Shown one piece after another: positions 25,459 to 32,816 of a DNA stretch of 64,000 nucleotides. The position numbers and the translations under genes were made by a program. Positions within the stretch are counted from its first letter, which is position 1; every line of letters starts with the position of its first letter. This DNA comes from Flavobacteriales bacterium (GTDB taxonomy: Bacteria > Bacteroidota > Bacteroidia > Flavobacteriales_F > PHOS-HE28). The notes beneath the pieces were generated by a model that saw only the letters and a list, made by a program, of their open reading frames with translations, did no database searches and had not been told where the DNA came from. The stretch covers positions 248,001 to 312,000 of the forward strand of contig JADJXH010000003.1 of assembly GCA_016715895.1 (NCBI GenBank), given 5' to 3'.

Positions 25459-25528
25459 AGCTATCAACAGCCGTGCCAAAGCTATTGTTCACGATACAAA
25501 TACAACTACATGTGATAGTAAAGCTATC
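25459..25528 (-). promoter_or_regulatory. Promoter and candidate TetR operator of the export operon
   Basis: On the minus strand TTG (complement of 25503-25505), an 18-nt spacer and TAGCTTTG (complement of 25477-25484) form a consensus Bacteroidota promoter for the TetR gene. AGCTAT occurs at 25459, 25480 and 25522, that is at 21- and 42-bp intervals, and GATAG-5nt-CTATC (25514-25528) is an inverted repeat. One copy overlaps the -7 element, as expected for a repressor site. Confidence 0.55.
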
Positions 25529-26663
25529 GTTTGGACGGGTCTTCGTACCACACCCTGTAGATCATGTCGGCGGCATCGTCGCTGATGAGCACGCTCCCGT
25601 CCGGGGCCACCAGCACGTCCACGGGCCGGCCCCATGCCCGGTTCCCCGTGAGCCAGCCGTCGGCGAAGACCTCCGTACGGGCCGTGCCATCGGGCTCCGG
25701 AAAGGCGGCCACCACCCGGTATCCGACAGGGGTGCTCCGGTTCCAGCTGCCATGCTCTGCGATGAGCATGGCCCCCTCGTACCTCGAAGGGAACGCGGCA
25801 CCCCGAAGAAAGCGCATGCCCAGCGGGGCCACATGCGCCCCGAGCCGGGCGGCCGGAGCGGTGAAGGTGCTGCACGGGTGTTCCGCGCCGAACTCCGGGT
25901 CGGGGATGGCGCCTGCGTGACAATAGGGATACCCGAAATGCAGGCCACGTTGCTCCAGACGGTCCAGCTCGCAGTCCGGGGCATCATCGCCCATCCAGTC
26001 GCGACCGTTATCCGTGAACCAGAGCTGCCCGGTGGCAGGGTCCCAGTCGAACCCCACGGAATTGCGCACCCCGTGCGCCTCGATGCGCAGGTCCCTGCCA
26101 TCCGCGGTCATGCTGGTGATCGTGGCGAACAGACCGTCCTCGCTCAGGCAGGAATTGCAGGGGGCTCCGACAGGCACGTACAACCGGCCGTCGGGACCGA
26201 AGGCGATGAACTTCCACCCGTGGTGGTCCTCATCGGGGAAGCGTTGCGGAAGCTCCACGGGTCGTGGAGGGGCATCGAGCCGCTGCTCGATGGAATCGAA
26301 GCGCAGGATCCGGTCCACCGCGGACACGTACAACGCTCCATCCCGAAAGGCCACACCGGCGGGCATCCGCAGGTCCCGTGCGATGATCCGGTGGATGTCG
26401 GCACGACCGTCCCGGTCCATGTCGGTCAGCGCATGCACCACTCCTTCCGCCTTGCTGCCCACGAAGAGGGTGCCCCGGTCGCCCCAGCACATGGCGCGCG
26501 CGTTCGTCACGCTATCGGCGAACACACCGATGCGGAACCCTTCAGGAAGCGTGATGCCCTCCACCTGAGGCGGTCCGGAGCGCATGGTCGGCAGGCAGAC
26601 GCCACCGGACAGCAGCCATCCGGAGCACACGATGGTCAGCAGCGGCAGACCGCGACGGGTCAT
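25524..26663 (-). CDS. PQQ-dependent sugar (sorbosone) dehydrogenase-like protein
   Basis: A 379-residue exported propeller protein; the N-terminus has a signal-like segment with Cys residues (about 14-24), possibly a lipoprotein (LLSGGVC). Family phrases: LPEGFRIGVFADSVTNARAM, GTLFVGSKAEGVVHAL, HGWKFIAFGPDGRLYVPVG, GVRNSVGFDWDPATGQLWFT, EHGSWNRSTPVGYRVV. Relatives oxidise sugars with PQQ, but many close homologues are uncharacterised. The start overlaps the universal stress gene stop by 4 bp, so the two are co-transcribed, an unusual pairing. Confidence 0.82.
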   Translation of the reverse strand: MTRRGLPLLTIVCSGWLLSGGVCLPTMRSGPPQVEGITLPEGFRIGVFADSVTNARAMCWGDRGTLFVGSKAEGVVHALTDMDRDGRADIHRIIARDLRMPAGVAFRDGALYVSAVDRILRFDSIEQRLDAPPRPVELPQRFPDEDHHGWKFIAFGPDGRLYVPVGAPCNSCLSEDGLFATITSMTADGRDLRIEAHGVRNSVGFDWDPATGQLWFTDNGRDWMGDDAPDCELDRLEQRGLHFGYPYCHAGAIPDPEFGAEHPCSTFTAPAARLGAHVAPLGMRFLRGAAFPSRYEGAMLIAEHGSWNRSTPVGYRVVAAFPEPDGTARTEVFADGWLTGNRAWGRPVDVLVAPDGSVLISDDAADMIYRVWYEDPSKR

Positions 26664-27103
26664 GCGCTGGCGGGAGAGGGGACGATGAGGAGGGGTGTGC
26701 GCGTGGCGGCCAACACCTGCTGGCAGACACTGCCCACGAACAGCCGGTGCAGCGCCCCGTGGCCGTGGGAACCCAGCACCACGAGCTCCGCGTGAAGCCG
26801 TTCGGCCTGGTCCAGGATGGTGGCCACGGTGGGACCTTGCACGAGCAGGGCCCGCGCGTCGACGCCAGCTGCGGAGCGTTCCGCAGCGAGCCGTTGAAGC
26901 TCCTGGTGCTCGTCGCGCAGTTCGTGCGCGCGATGATCCCGGATGTGCTGCGGCCCCGGCTCGAACCCCACAAGGTCCGGGTCCGGAGCGGCCACATGCA
27001 CGATCCACAGGGTGGCCCCACGCTCGAGGGCCAGGTCACCGGCCATGCGCAGCACCTCCTCGGTGATGGGTGAAAGATCGACGGCGGCAAGGATGTTCTT
27101 CAT
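26660..27103 (-). CDS. Universal stress protein (UspA family)
   Basis: A 147-residue protein with one Usp domain. The ATP-binding pattern G-x2-G-x9-G-S is present (GSHGHGALHRLFVGS, about residues 112-126), followed by the hydrophobic C-terminal strand TPLLIVPS. The opening KNILAAVDLS with Asp10 is standard. It probably senses or binds ATP under stress. The ATG at 27101-27103 is chosen; a TTG two codons upstream is possible. Confidence 0.9.
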   Translation of the reverse strand: MKNILAAVDLSPITEEVLRMAGDLALERGATLWIVHVAAPDPDLVGFEPGPQHIRDHRAHELRDEHQELQRLAAERSAAGVDARALLVQGPTVATILDQAERLHAELVVLGSHGHGALHRLFVGSVCQQVLAATRTPLLIVPSPASA

Positions 27104-27140
27104 CGGCAACTCCGAAGGTACGCCACGGACATGGATGGCC

Positions 27141-27182
27141 CGAATGACGAAGGGCGGCCGATCGGCCGCCCTTCGTCATTCG
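27141..27182. terminator. Perfect 42-bp palindrome between two genes
   Basis: Two 21-bp arms with no unpaired loop, centred on GGCCGATCGGCC. It lies 10 bp beyond the stop of the basic-protein gene and upstream of the Usp gene, so it probably ends the former's transcript. No T-run follows on either strand. Confidence 0.6.
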
Positions 27183-27192
27183 ACGATCGGGT

Positions 27193-27738
27193 TCACCGTT
27201 CGATGACCAGCTTGTCCAGGTGGGAAGGCCTCAGCTTCCCGGTGCTCTTGAAGAACCAGTCCTTCAGGCCGTAGTGGTAGCCACGTTGCAGACCGGTGCG
27301 GTAGGTGCCAAGGAGCCCACGGCGACCGCTGAGCTTCTGGAGCGCACGCGTCAACTTGGCCTCCGTCTCGGCCGCGGAGGTCTTCGGTTCGTTCTTGCTG
27401 GCCCACTTGCGAACGACATCGTACAGCTGCTGCTTGGTCATCATGCGGTTGCTGTTGGTCACGGCGGTCATGATCGCGGTGTCCCATCCGCTGAGGCGGT
27501 ATCCACCACCGGCAACGGTCCGTTTCTTCCGACGGCCAGGTTTGCGTTTGCTCACTTTGGCCGCTTTGCGGGCCGACTTCTTCGCCTCGCCCGGAACGGG
27601 TGTTCCGGCGCGCAGGGCGCGCAGCTCGCGAAGGGCCTTCTTCACACCTTCCAGCTGGTAGGCCAGCCGGCGGCGCTCGCCGCGGTAATGCTGCAGGAGT
27701 TGTTGAATGTCTTTTTCAGAGAAACGCTTCGTTGCCAT
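27193..27738 (-). CDS. Basic coiled-coil protein, probable DNA-binding (histone-like) Bacteroidota family
   Basis: A 181-residue protein in three parts: an N-terminal coiled coil (about residues 6-45); a Lys/Arg/Ala-rich low-complexity linker (about 48-75, with KKSARKAAKVSKRKPGRRKK) resembling histone H1 tails; and a C-terminal domain (about 80-181) whose helices (GWDTAIMTAVTNSNRMMTKQ, LYDVVRKWA) look like a winged-helix fold. This suggests a nucleoid-associated or regulatory DNA-binding role. I recognise the arrangement from other Flavobacteriales but know no assigned function. TAAGTTCG about 45 bp upstream is a likely -7 element; AAGGAA precedes the ATG. Confidence 0.6.
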   Translation of the reverse strand: MATKRFSEKDIQQLLQHYRGERRRLAYQLEGVKKALRELRALRAGTPVPGEAKKSARKAAKVSKRKPGRRKKRTVAGGGYRLSGWDTAIMTAVTNSNRMMTKQQLYDVVRKWASKNEPKTSAAETEAKLTRALQKLSGRRGLLGTYRTGLQRGYHYGLKDWFFKSTGKLRPSHLDKLVIER

Positions 27739-27841
27739 TTCCTTGGGGTTAAGTGAGCCTGATGGAACAGAGAACAGGCGCGAACTTACAACCTTGTGGA
27801 GAGAAGGATGGTGAAAGATCCGACCTCGCGCCCTGATCCGC

Positions 27842-28897
27842 TCATCGGATCCGGATCCTTGACGGTCCCGCTGCGATCGTTCCGATACACGTGGACATCG
27901 CTCCGCTGTCCTCGATCAGCCGTTGCACGGACGCCTGTTCGTGCGGATCGACGGCGATCAGCAGACCGCCGTTGGTCTGAGGGTCGGAAGCGAGGATCAT
28001 GCGTTCCATGGATCCGGCGCCTTCCACATGCGCATGCACGGACCTCCAGTTGCGCATTCCTCCATCGGCATAGACACCTTGGGCCACAAGGGCCCGCGCG
28101 CCTTCCATGATCGGCACAGCGTCCCAGTCAAGTTCCGCCGCACAGCCCGAGCCCGCGCACATCTCCCACAGGTGCCCCAGAAGACCGAAGCCGGTCACGT
28201 CGGTCATGGCGTGCACGGCATCGACCCGGCCCAGGGTACTGCCGGCACGGTTCAACGCGGCGAGCTGGGCGCCAAGCACTGTCCGGCTTGCATCATCGAG
28301 CTGGCCGCGTTTCAAGGCGGTGGCCAGCACCCCGGATCCGAGCGGTTTGGTGAGCAGGAGCACATCACCGGGACGCGCGGTGTCATTGCGTTTCACATGC
28401 GCGCGAAGGACCGATCCGGTGACGGACAGTCCGAAGAACGGTTCGGTCGCATCAATGCTGTGGCCGCCCGCGAGGGCAATGCCCGCTTCGTGGCATGCAT
28501 CACGCCCGCCCTCGATCACGTCCGCGGCCAGCTCGGGCGGCAGCTTGTCGGCCGGCCAGCCCAGCACGGCGATGGCGAACAGCGGCGAACCGCCCATGGC
28601 ATACACGTCGCTCAACGCGTTCGCCGCGGCGATCCGACCGAACAGACGCGCGTCGTCGACCACCGGGGTGAAGAAGTCCACGGTACTGATCAGCGCCTGG
28701 TCACCATCCAGGGCATAGATGGCCGCGTCATCCTTGGTCGCAGGGCCCACGAGCAATCGCGGATCGGGGTGGTGGAGGCGGTCGCTCCGCAGGATGCGGT
28801 CGAGCAGGTCGGGTGCCAGTTTGCAGCCGCAGCCCGAGCCGCGGCTGAACTGGGTGAGGCGCACCGGATCGTCAGGGGATGTGTTCGGCTCGGACAT
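27842..28897 (-). CDS. selD: Selenide, water dikinase SelD (selenophosphate synthase)
   Basis: A 351-residue enzyme making selenophosphate from selenide and ATP. The active-site loop reads GSGCGCK, with Cys23 at the Sec/Cys position and Lys26 following, so it is a Cys-type enzyme. Conserved Asp-rich segments (TVDFFTPVVDD, NALSDVYAMGG) and TDVTGFGLLGHL are present. The start overlaps the end of mnmH by 26 bp. With mnmH it supplies selenium to tRNA 2-selenouridine; no selA or selB is in view, so selenoprotein synthesis cannot be inferred. Confidence 0.95.
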   Translation of the reverse strand: MSEPNTSPDDPVRLTQFSRGSGCGCKLAPDLLDRILRSDRLHHPDPRLLVGPATKDDAAIYALDGDQALISTVDFFTPVVDDARLFGRIAAANALSDVYAMGGSPLFAIAVLGWPADKLPPELAADVIEGGRDACHEAGIALAGGHSIDATEPFFGLSVTGSVLRAHVKRNDTARPGDVLLLTKPLGSGVLATALKRGQLDDASRTVLGAQLAALNRAGSTLGRVDAVHAMTDVTGFGLLGHLWEMCAGSGCAAELDWDAVPIMEGARALVAQGVYADGGMRNWRSVHAHVEGAGSMERMILASDPQTNGGLLIAVDPHEQASVQRLIEDSGAMSTCIGTIAAGPSRIRIR

Positions 28898-29909
28898 GTT
28901 CGGCCAGGCGTTGGGCAAGGCCGCGAAGATCGTTCGCCCGGCCCGGGATGGTCCACACACGCGCGGGATCGCGTTCACCTGCGCCCCGGAGGTAGGCCTT
29001 GTCGTAGTAGCGAAGGGTGATCCGCGCGACCTCGGCCAGGTCGCCGCGGTCCAAGGCCTCCAAGGCGGCTTTGCAGTGTTGAGGCCCCAGCCGCTTCTCG
29101 ATCCTGCGCACGGGTTCCTTGAGCTCCTCCACGGTCGTGCCGCCGTACTCGTCCACAAGCCTTTTGACCCTGTCCTCCATCGGCATGTCGATGAAGTAGA
29201 GGTCGGCACTTCGCATCCGTGCGAAGAAGTCGTCCGGGATCCTCACCCGGCCGATCAACAAGCTCTCATCCTCGACCCACAGCGGCCTGGTCGGGTCCAT
29301 TCCGCCAAGGGCCTCCCAGAGCTGGTTCTCGAAATGCTCGGTGGTGGGCTGTCCGACCTGCCCCAGTCCACCGAAGGCCGAACCCTTGTGCCGCGCGAGC
29401 CCTTCGAGGTCCACGACCTGCTCGCCCATTTCCTTCAACAGCGCCAGAAGCTCCGTCTTGCCGCTGCCCGTGTAGCCGCCCAGCACGCGCAGGTCCCATG
29501 GGCGGGCGAAGCGTTCGGCGATGTGACGGCGGAACGCCTTGTACCCACCGCGAAGCGTAAGCACCTCGGTGAAGCCGGCCTTGTCGAGGAGCCAGGCCAC
29601 GCTGGCGCTGCGCTCTCCGCCTCGCCAGCAGTGCACGGCGATGCGTCCGTCCGGCGCGATGCTCCGGGCCCGCTCCACAAGGTCGTCCAGCCGGGGCCCC
29701 ACGAGGCGAAGCCCAAGGAGGACGGCCTCATCCCGTCCGCGCTGCTTGTAGCAGGTGCCGACCTCGCTGCGCTCCGCATCCGAGAACAACGGCAGGTTGG
29801 TGCTTCCAGGGATGTGCCCGTGCGTGTGTTCCGCAGGGGAACGCACATCGATCAAGGGGACGGGGTCCGCCTGCTCCAACAGGTCAGCGGGTGGCAGGGG
29901 ACGGATCAT
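28872..29909 (-). CDS. mnmH: tRNA 2-selenouridine synthase MnmH (SelU/YbbB)
   Basis: A 345-residue enzyme that converts 2-thiouridine to 2-selenouridine at the wobble position of some tRNAs via a geranylated intermediate. An N-terminal rhodanese domain carries active Cys94 (CWRGGERS); a P-loop domain follows with Walker A GGYTGSGKT at 144-152. The ATG at 29907-29909 begins the rhodanese domain; TACCTTCG lies 3 nt upstream of it, suggesting a leaderless start even though the site lies within the upstream SGNH gene. It overlaps that gene by 26 bp. Confidence 0.93.
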   Translation of the reverse strand: MIRPLPPADLLEQADPVPLIDVRSPAEHTHGHIPGSTNLPLFSDAERSEVGTCYKQRGRDEAVLLGLRLVGPRLDDLVERARSIAPDGRIAVHCWRGGERSASVAWLLDKAGFTEVLTLRGGYKAFRRHIAERFARPWDLRVLGGYTGSGKTELLALLKEMGEQVVDLEGLARHKGSAFGGLGQVGQPTTEHFENQLWEALGGMDPTRPLWVEDESLLIGRVRIPDDFFARMRSADLYFIDMPMEDRVKRLVDEYGGTTVEELKEPVRRIEKRLGPQHCKAALEALDRGDLAEVARITLRYYDKAYLRGAGERDPARVWTIPGRANDLRGLAQRLAEHVRAEHIP

Positions 29910-30780
29910 GGCCGAAGGTATTCGTGCGGGTCGAGCGGCCGATCTGTTCCACAAGGACATCGGCGAGGGTGGCCTGGCCGCGATCGTCCAGGTGGATGCG
30001 GTCGGTGTACATCGCGCTGTCCATGCGACCGAGCAAGGGTACCACGGGCACCCGCCACGCTGCGAGGGAATCAAGGATCCTGGCGCCGCGGTCGTCGTAC
30101 CGGCCCATGGCGAGTTCGCCCAATTCCGGATGAAGGATCACGGTGAGGGGAAGCCCGTGCACCAGCGCCGTATCCCGAAGGGCACGCCATCCGCTTGCGA
30201 ACGTGCGGGGGCTCATGGGCGGCTTCCGGTGCAGGAAGCGATGGGTCCGGCGCGCCAGCTCGGCGACCAGGGCCAGTGGCGGTCGTTCCGCGGGGTAGGA
30301 GGGATGATGGCCGACCAGAGGCTCAAAGGTCATCCGGTCGTAGGCATCATGGCTGCTCAGGACGATGAACAAGGCGTCCGCGTGGAGAAGGCCGTGTGCC
30401 CGGATCCAGGCCATGGCGTTGTCCGCCCCCCAACTCCCCGCGCTCAGGTTGATCACCTCCACGCCTGTGCGCCGCGCGGCCTTTTCCGTGGCCAGGCTGT
30501 CCTGCGTGGTCTGCTGCCCTCCATTGATCACCGAGTCGCCGATGACCAGGACCCGTCGTCCACGCTTGGGCCCCACCGGCGGTGACCGGAGCCCGAGGGC
30601 GTTCGTGACGTAGTGGATGCGTCCGTACCGGACATCCTGGTGGGGCCGCATCAGGTACTCATAGCGCGCATCGGCCTCGAACAGCGGATGGTCACGGCGA
30701 CCCAGGCCGCGGAGCACGAGTTCGGCGCCGCTCAGCCCGCATGCGAGGCCGACCGAGACGAACAACCATCTGCGATGCAT
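29884..30780 (-). CDS. SGNH/GDSL-type hydrolase, membrane-anchored or secreted
   Basis: A 298-residue protein with an N-terminal hydrophobic segment (about residues 5-24) and the SGNH blocks: GDS with Ser83 (VLVIGDSVINGG), block II Gly (NLSAGSWG), block III Asn not well defined, and block V D-x-x-H at Asp260 and His263 (DRIHLDD). It is probably an esterase acting on acylated surface glycans; substrate unknown. The 26-bp overlap with mnmH places it in the selenium operon, but no functional link is evident. Confidence 0.75.
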   Translation of the reverse strand: MHRRWLFVSVGLACGLSGAELVLRGLGRRDHPLFEADARYEYLMRPHQDVRYGRIHYVTNALGLRSPPVGPKRGRRVLVIGDSVINGGQQTTQDSLATEKAARRTGVEVINLSAGSWGADNAMAWIRAHGLLHADALFIVLSSHDAYDRMTFEPLVGHHPSYPAERPPLALVAELARRTHRFLHRKPPMSPRTFASGWRALRDTALVHGLPLTVILHPELGELAMGRYDDRGARILDSLAAWRVPVVPLLGRMDSAMYTDRIHLDDRGQATLADVLVEQIGRSTRTNTFGHDPSPATR

Positions 30781-30813
30781 GTGTCGAAGATCGCACCGGA
30801 CGAGCGGGAATGA

Positions 30814-30839
30814 GGAAGGCGGGCATGTGCCCGCCTTCC
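30814..30839 (-). terminator. Stem-loop terminator
   Basis: An 11-bp perfect stem GGAAGGCGGGC/GCCCGCCTTCC with a 4-nt loop, 20 bp beyond the stop of the leftward lipoprotein gene and before the SGNH gene start. On the minus strand CATTCC rather than a T-run follows. Confidence 0.6.
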
Positions 30840-30858
30840 GTTCAGGCTCCGGCCGCGG

Positions 30859-31446
30859 TCAATCCACCACCACGGAAGTGAAGTTCGGTGCGATGTCGGT
30901 ATCGCCACCGGCATTGCTGATGTCGCCGGTGGAGACGCCGGGCGCCGTCTTGTCCGGTTCGTGGCGCAGGGTGATCAGCATGGATCCGCTGCCGGGAGCA
31001 CCGATCGTCCAGATCGAGCGCAGTCCGATGGGCCGGCCGTTCACGTCGGCATCGTCGTAGGCGACGGTGATGTTCACGCCGCTGGGTTGGAAGAAGAACT
31101 GATGGTCGGCCCCTTCAGCCTCGATCTCGGCGGTGATGGTGTCGGCGGGGCTCACGCTTTCGTCGAGCACCTCGATCTCCACGTGGTAAACGGAATCGGA
31201 CGACAGGCTGTCCACCTCAAGGACGGGGTCGTTGCCGCCGGGGCCGTCGATGTCGCGGTAGGTCCAATGCTTGTGCTCGGTGCCGCCCACCGAATGGAAG
31301 TGGAGGCGAATGGTGGTGATGAGCTCCTCTTCATTGGCCGGTGGGCCGCTCGCACCGGGTTCGTCCTTCTTGCAGGATGGCAGGAGGGTGATGATCAGGA
31401 GCAGGAAGGCAAGGCCGCGCAGGGCGGCGTGGATCGTCGGGTTCAT
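30859..31446 (-). CDS. Lipoprotein of the Bacteroidota 'type 1 periplasmic binding fold' group
   Basis: A 195-residue lipoprotein; lipobox LLPSC with Cys25, then KKDEPG. The body (NEEELITTIRLHF, then a His-rich patch HFHSVGGTEHKHW, DIDGPGG, QFFFQPSG, ITLRHEPDK and a closing GGDTDIAPNF) matches a family common beside TonB receptors in Bacteroidota and named for a predicted periplasmic binding fold. The His-rich segment suggests metal binding, possibly zinc; this is inference. A small Cys-containing membrane protein is encoded just upstream in the same direction. No TonB receptor lies in view. Confidence 0.68.
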   Translation of the reverse strand: MNPTIHAALRGLAFLLLIITLLPSCKKDEPGASGPPANEEELITTIRLHFHSVGGTEHKHWTYRDIDGPGGNDPVLEVDSLSSDSVYHVEIEVLDESVSPADTITAEIEAEGADHQFFFQPSGVNITVAYDDADVNGRPIGLRSIWTIGAPGSGSMLITLRHEPDKTAPGVSTGDISNAGGDTDIAPNFTSVVVD

Positions 31447-31574
31447 GATGATGGTCGTTCCGGCGCAGTGCGCCGAAGGGTTGAATGGAAGGGACATGCC
31501 CGGCAATGTGGCCAGGCGGTGGGAGCGCGAGCGCGGTCCCGAAGCTGCGCGGACCGTGCTGGTCCGGAAGCGGA

Positions 31575-31880
31575 TCAACCCAGGTGCGGAGGACCGCGAT
31601 CCGAAGGAATACGCACCTCCACCGCATCCGCGGACCGCACGCAGGGCGGCCATCCTTCCCAGGTGATGGGAGCCACCACCCCGGTGGAGGATGAACAGGC
31701 GGTGAGCGCGGTGGGAAGGCCTTCAGAGCAGATGGAGCAGGCCTCCTTGATCCCCGGTCCCTTGCCGGCATGCGCCGCGTCGTCCGCGTGGAGGGCGAGG
31801 TGCCACCGATCACGTCCCACGACGCCCAGCACGAGCAGGGCGATGAGCAGGGCGGCACGTGCCGGGCGAAGGCGCTCCAC
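31575..31880 (-). CDS. Small membrane-anchored CxxC protein
   Basis: A 101-residue protein starting at GTG, with one hydrophobic segment (about residues 8-21), a His/Asp-containing stretch (RDRWHLALHADDAAH) and a C-x2-C motif (CSIC at about 48-51), then two more Cys. It recalls the small DUF2946-type copper-related proteins, but the match is loose. TACCTTCG ends 4 bp before the GTG, which supports the start. Together with the adjacent His-rich lipoprotein it may handle metal ions. Confidence 0.5.
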   Translation of the reverse strand: MERLRPARAALLIALLVLGVVGRDRWHLALHADDAAHAGKGPGIKEACSICSEGLPTALTACSSSTGVVAPITWEGWPPCVRSADAVEVRIPSDRGPPHLG

Positions 31881-31914
31881 GGCCCGAAGGTAGGCACGCC
31901 ACGCAGGAGCGTGC

Positions 31915-32667
31915 TCAGACCTGGGGGATGAGCGCCAGCAGGCGGCTCATGTAGGTGCGCCCGATGGGGATGCGCTTGCCGCCGCCCTCCAGGATCACAT
32001 CGCCATCGTCGATGCTCTGGATCCGGTCAAGCCGCACGATGTGGGAGCGATGGATGCGCATGAAGTCGCGCCCGGGCAGCATGGCCTCGAACTCCTGCAT
32101 GGTGCCGTGCACCACGTAGCGGCGGTCCTTCAGGTGGAAGGAGGCATAATCCTTCAGCGCCTCGATGTGCTCGATCTCGCGGAAGGCCACGCGTACCGAA
32201 CGTCCCTTGTGCTTGATGAACACGTGGTCGTCGTCCTGCCCTTTTCCCACTGAGCGCATGAGCCGGTCCCGTTCCATGCGGAGCTTGACCTCCTCTCCGC
32301 CCTTGAAGAGCGCGATCTCGATGTTGGAGCGGAGGGCGGCCTCGGTGAAGGGTTTCACGATGTAGCCCAGCGGTTCCGCCAGTTTGGCCTCGTTGAGCGT
32401 GCTGTCCTCCGAGAACGCGGTGAGGAAGACCACGGGGATGCCCATGTCGGTGCGGATCACCTTGGCGGCGTCGATGCCCGTCATGGCGCTGCGGAGACGG
32501 ATGTCCATCAGCACCATGTCCGGCCGTTGTTCCATGGCCAGATGCACCGCTTCCTCCGCATCGCCGGTGCTGCCGGCCACATCATAGCCCAGCAGGGTGA
32601 GGCTGCGTTCGATGTCCTTGCGGATCAGGGCTTCGTCCTCGACGACCAGGATGCGGGGATGGTTCAT
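31915..32667 (-). CDS. LytTR-family response regulator
   Basis: A 250-residue two-component regulator. The receiver domain (about 1-125) has phospho-acceptor Asp55 (VLMDIRL), acidic Glu10/Asp11 and Lys105 (YIVKPF). The LytTR DNA-binding domain (about 150-248) shows the family pattern IEHIEALKDYASFHL, then GRDFMRIHRSHIV. In Bacteroidota such regulators usually pair with histidine kinases of the 7TM or HisKA_2 type; none is adjacent. An inverted repeat that encloses a -7-like sequence lies about 35 bp upstream and may be an autoregulatory site. Confidence 0.9.
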   Translation of the reverse strand: MNHPRILVVEDEALIRKDIERSLTLLGYDVAGSTGDAEEAVHLAMEQRPDMVLMDIRLRSAMTGIDAAKVIRTDMGIPVVFLTAFSEDSTLNEAKLAEPLGYIVKPFTEAALRSNIEIALFKGGEEVKLRMERDRLMRSVGKGQDDDHVFIKHKGRSVRVAFREIEHIEALKDYASFHLKDRRYVVHGTMQEFEAMLPGRDFMRIHRSHIVRLDRIQSIDDGDVILEGGGKRIPIGRTYMSRLLALIPQV

Positions 32668-32701
32668 GGGCGAGGGGGGTTGAGCGATCGCCCGGGTCGG
32701 A

Positions 32702-32727
32702 CGATGCACACAACAATACGTGCATCG
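32702..32727 (-). promoter_or_regulatory. Inverted repeat enclosing the response-regulator promoter
   Basis: CGATGCAC, 10 nt, GTGCATCG: a perfect 8-bp inverted repeat 35-60 bp upstream of the LytTR gene. The spacer reads GTATTGTTGT on the coding strand, one mismatch from TAnnTTTG, so a protein bound here would cover the promoter. Confidence 0.45.
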
Positions 32728-32774
32728 GGCCCGGTTGCTATGCCGATCTCGACGAAGCGGGATGGATGAGCGAT

Positions 32775-32808
32775 GGAGCGGGTATCCCCAACGAGGGATG
32801 CCCGCTCC
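32775..32808 (-). terminator. Stem-loop terminator after the T9SS cargo gene
   Basis: Arms GGAGCGGG-C-ATCCC and GGGAT-A-CCCGCTCC (minus strand), 13 paired bases with one C/A mismatch and a 6-nt loop, 8 bp beyond the stop at 32817. Confidence 0.6.
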
Positions 32809-32816
32809 GTCGCCGC

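Noticed and set aside
27842..28897. Selenocysteine-containing SelD
   Set aside because: The active-site codon is for Cys and there is no in-frame TGA.
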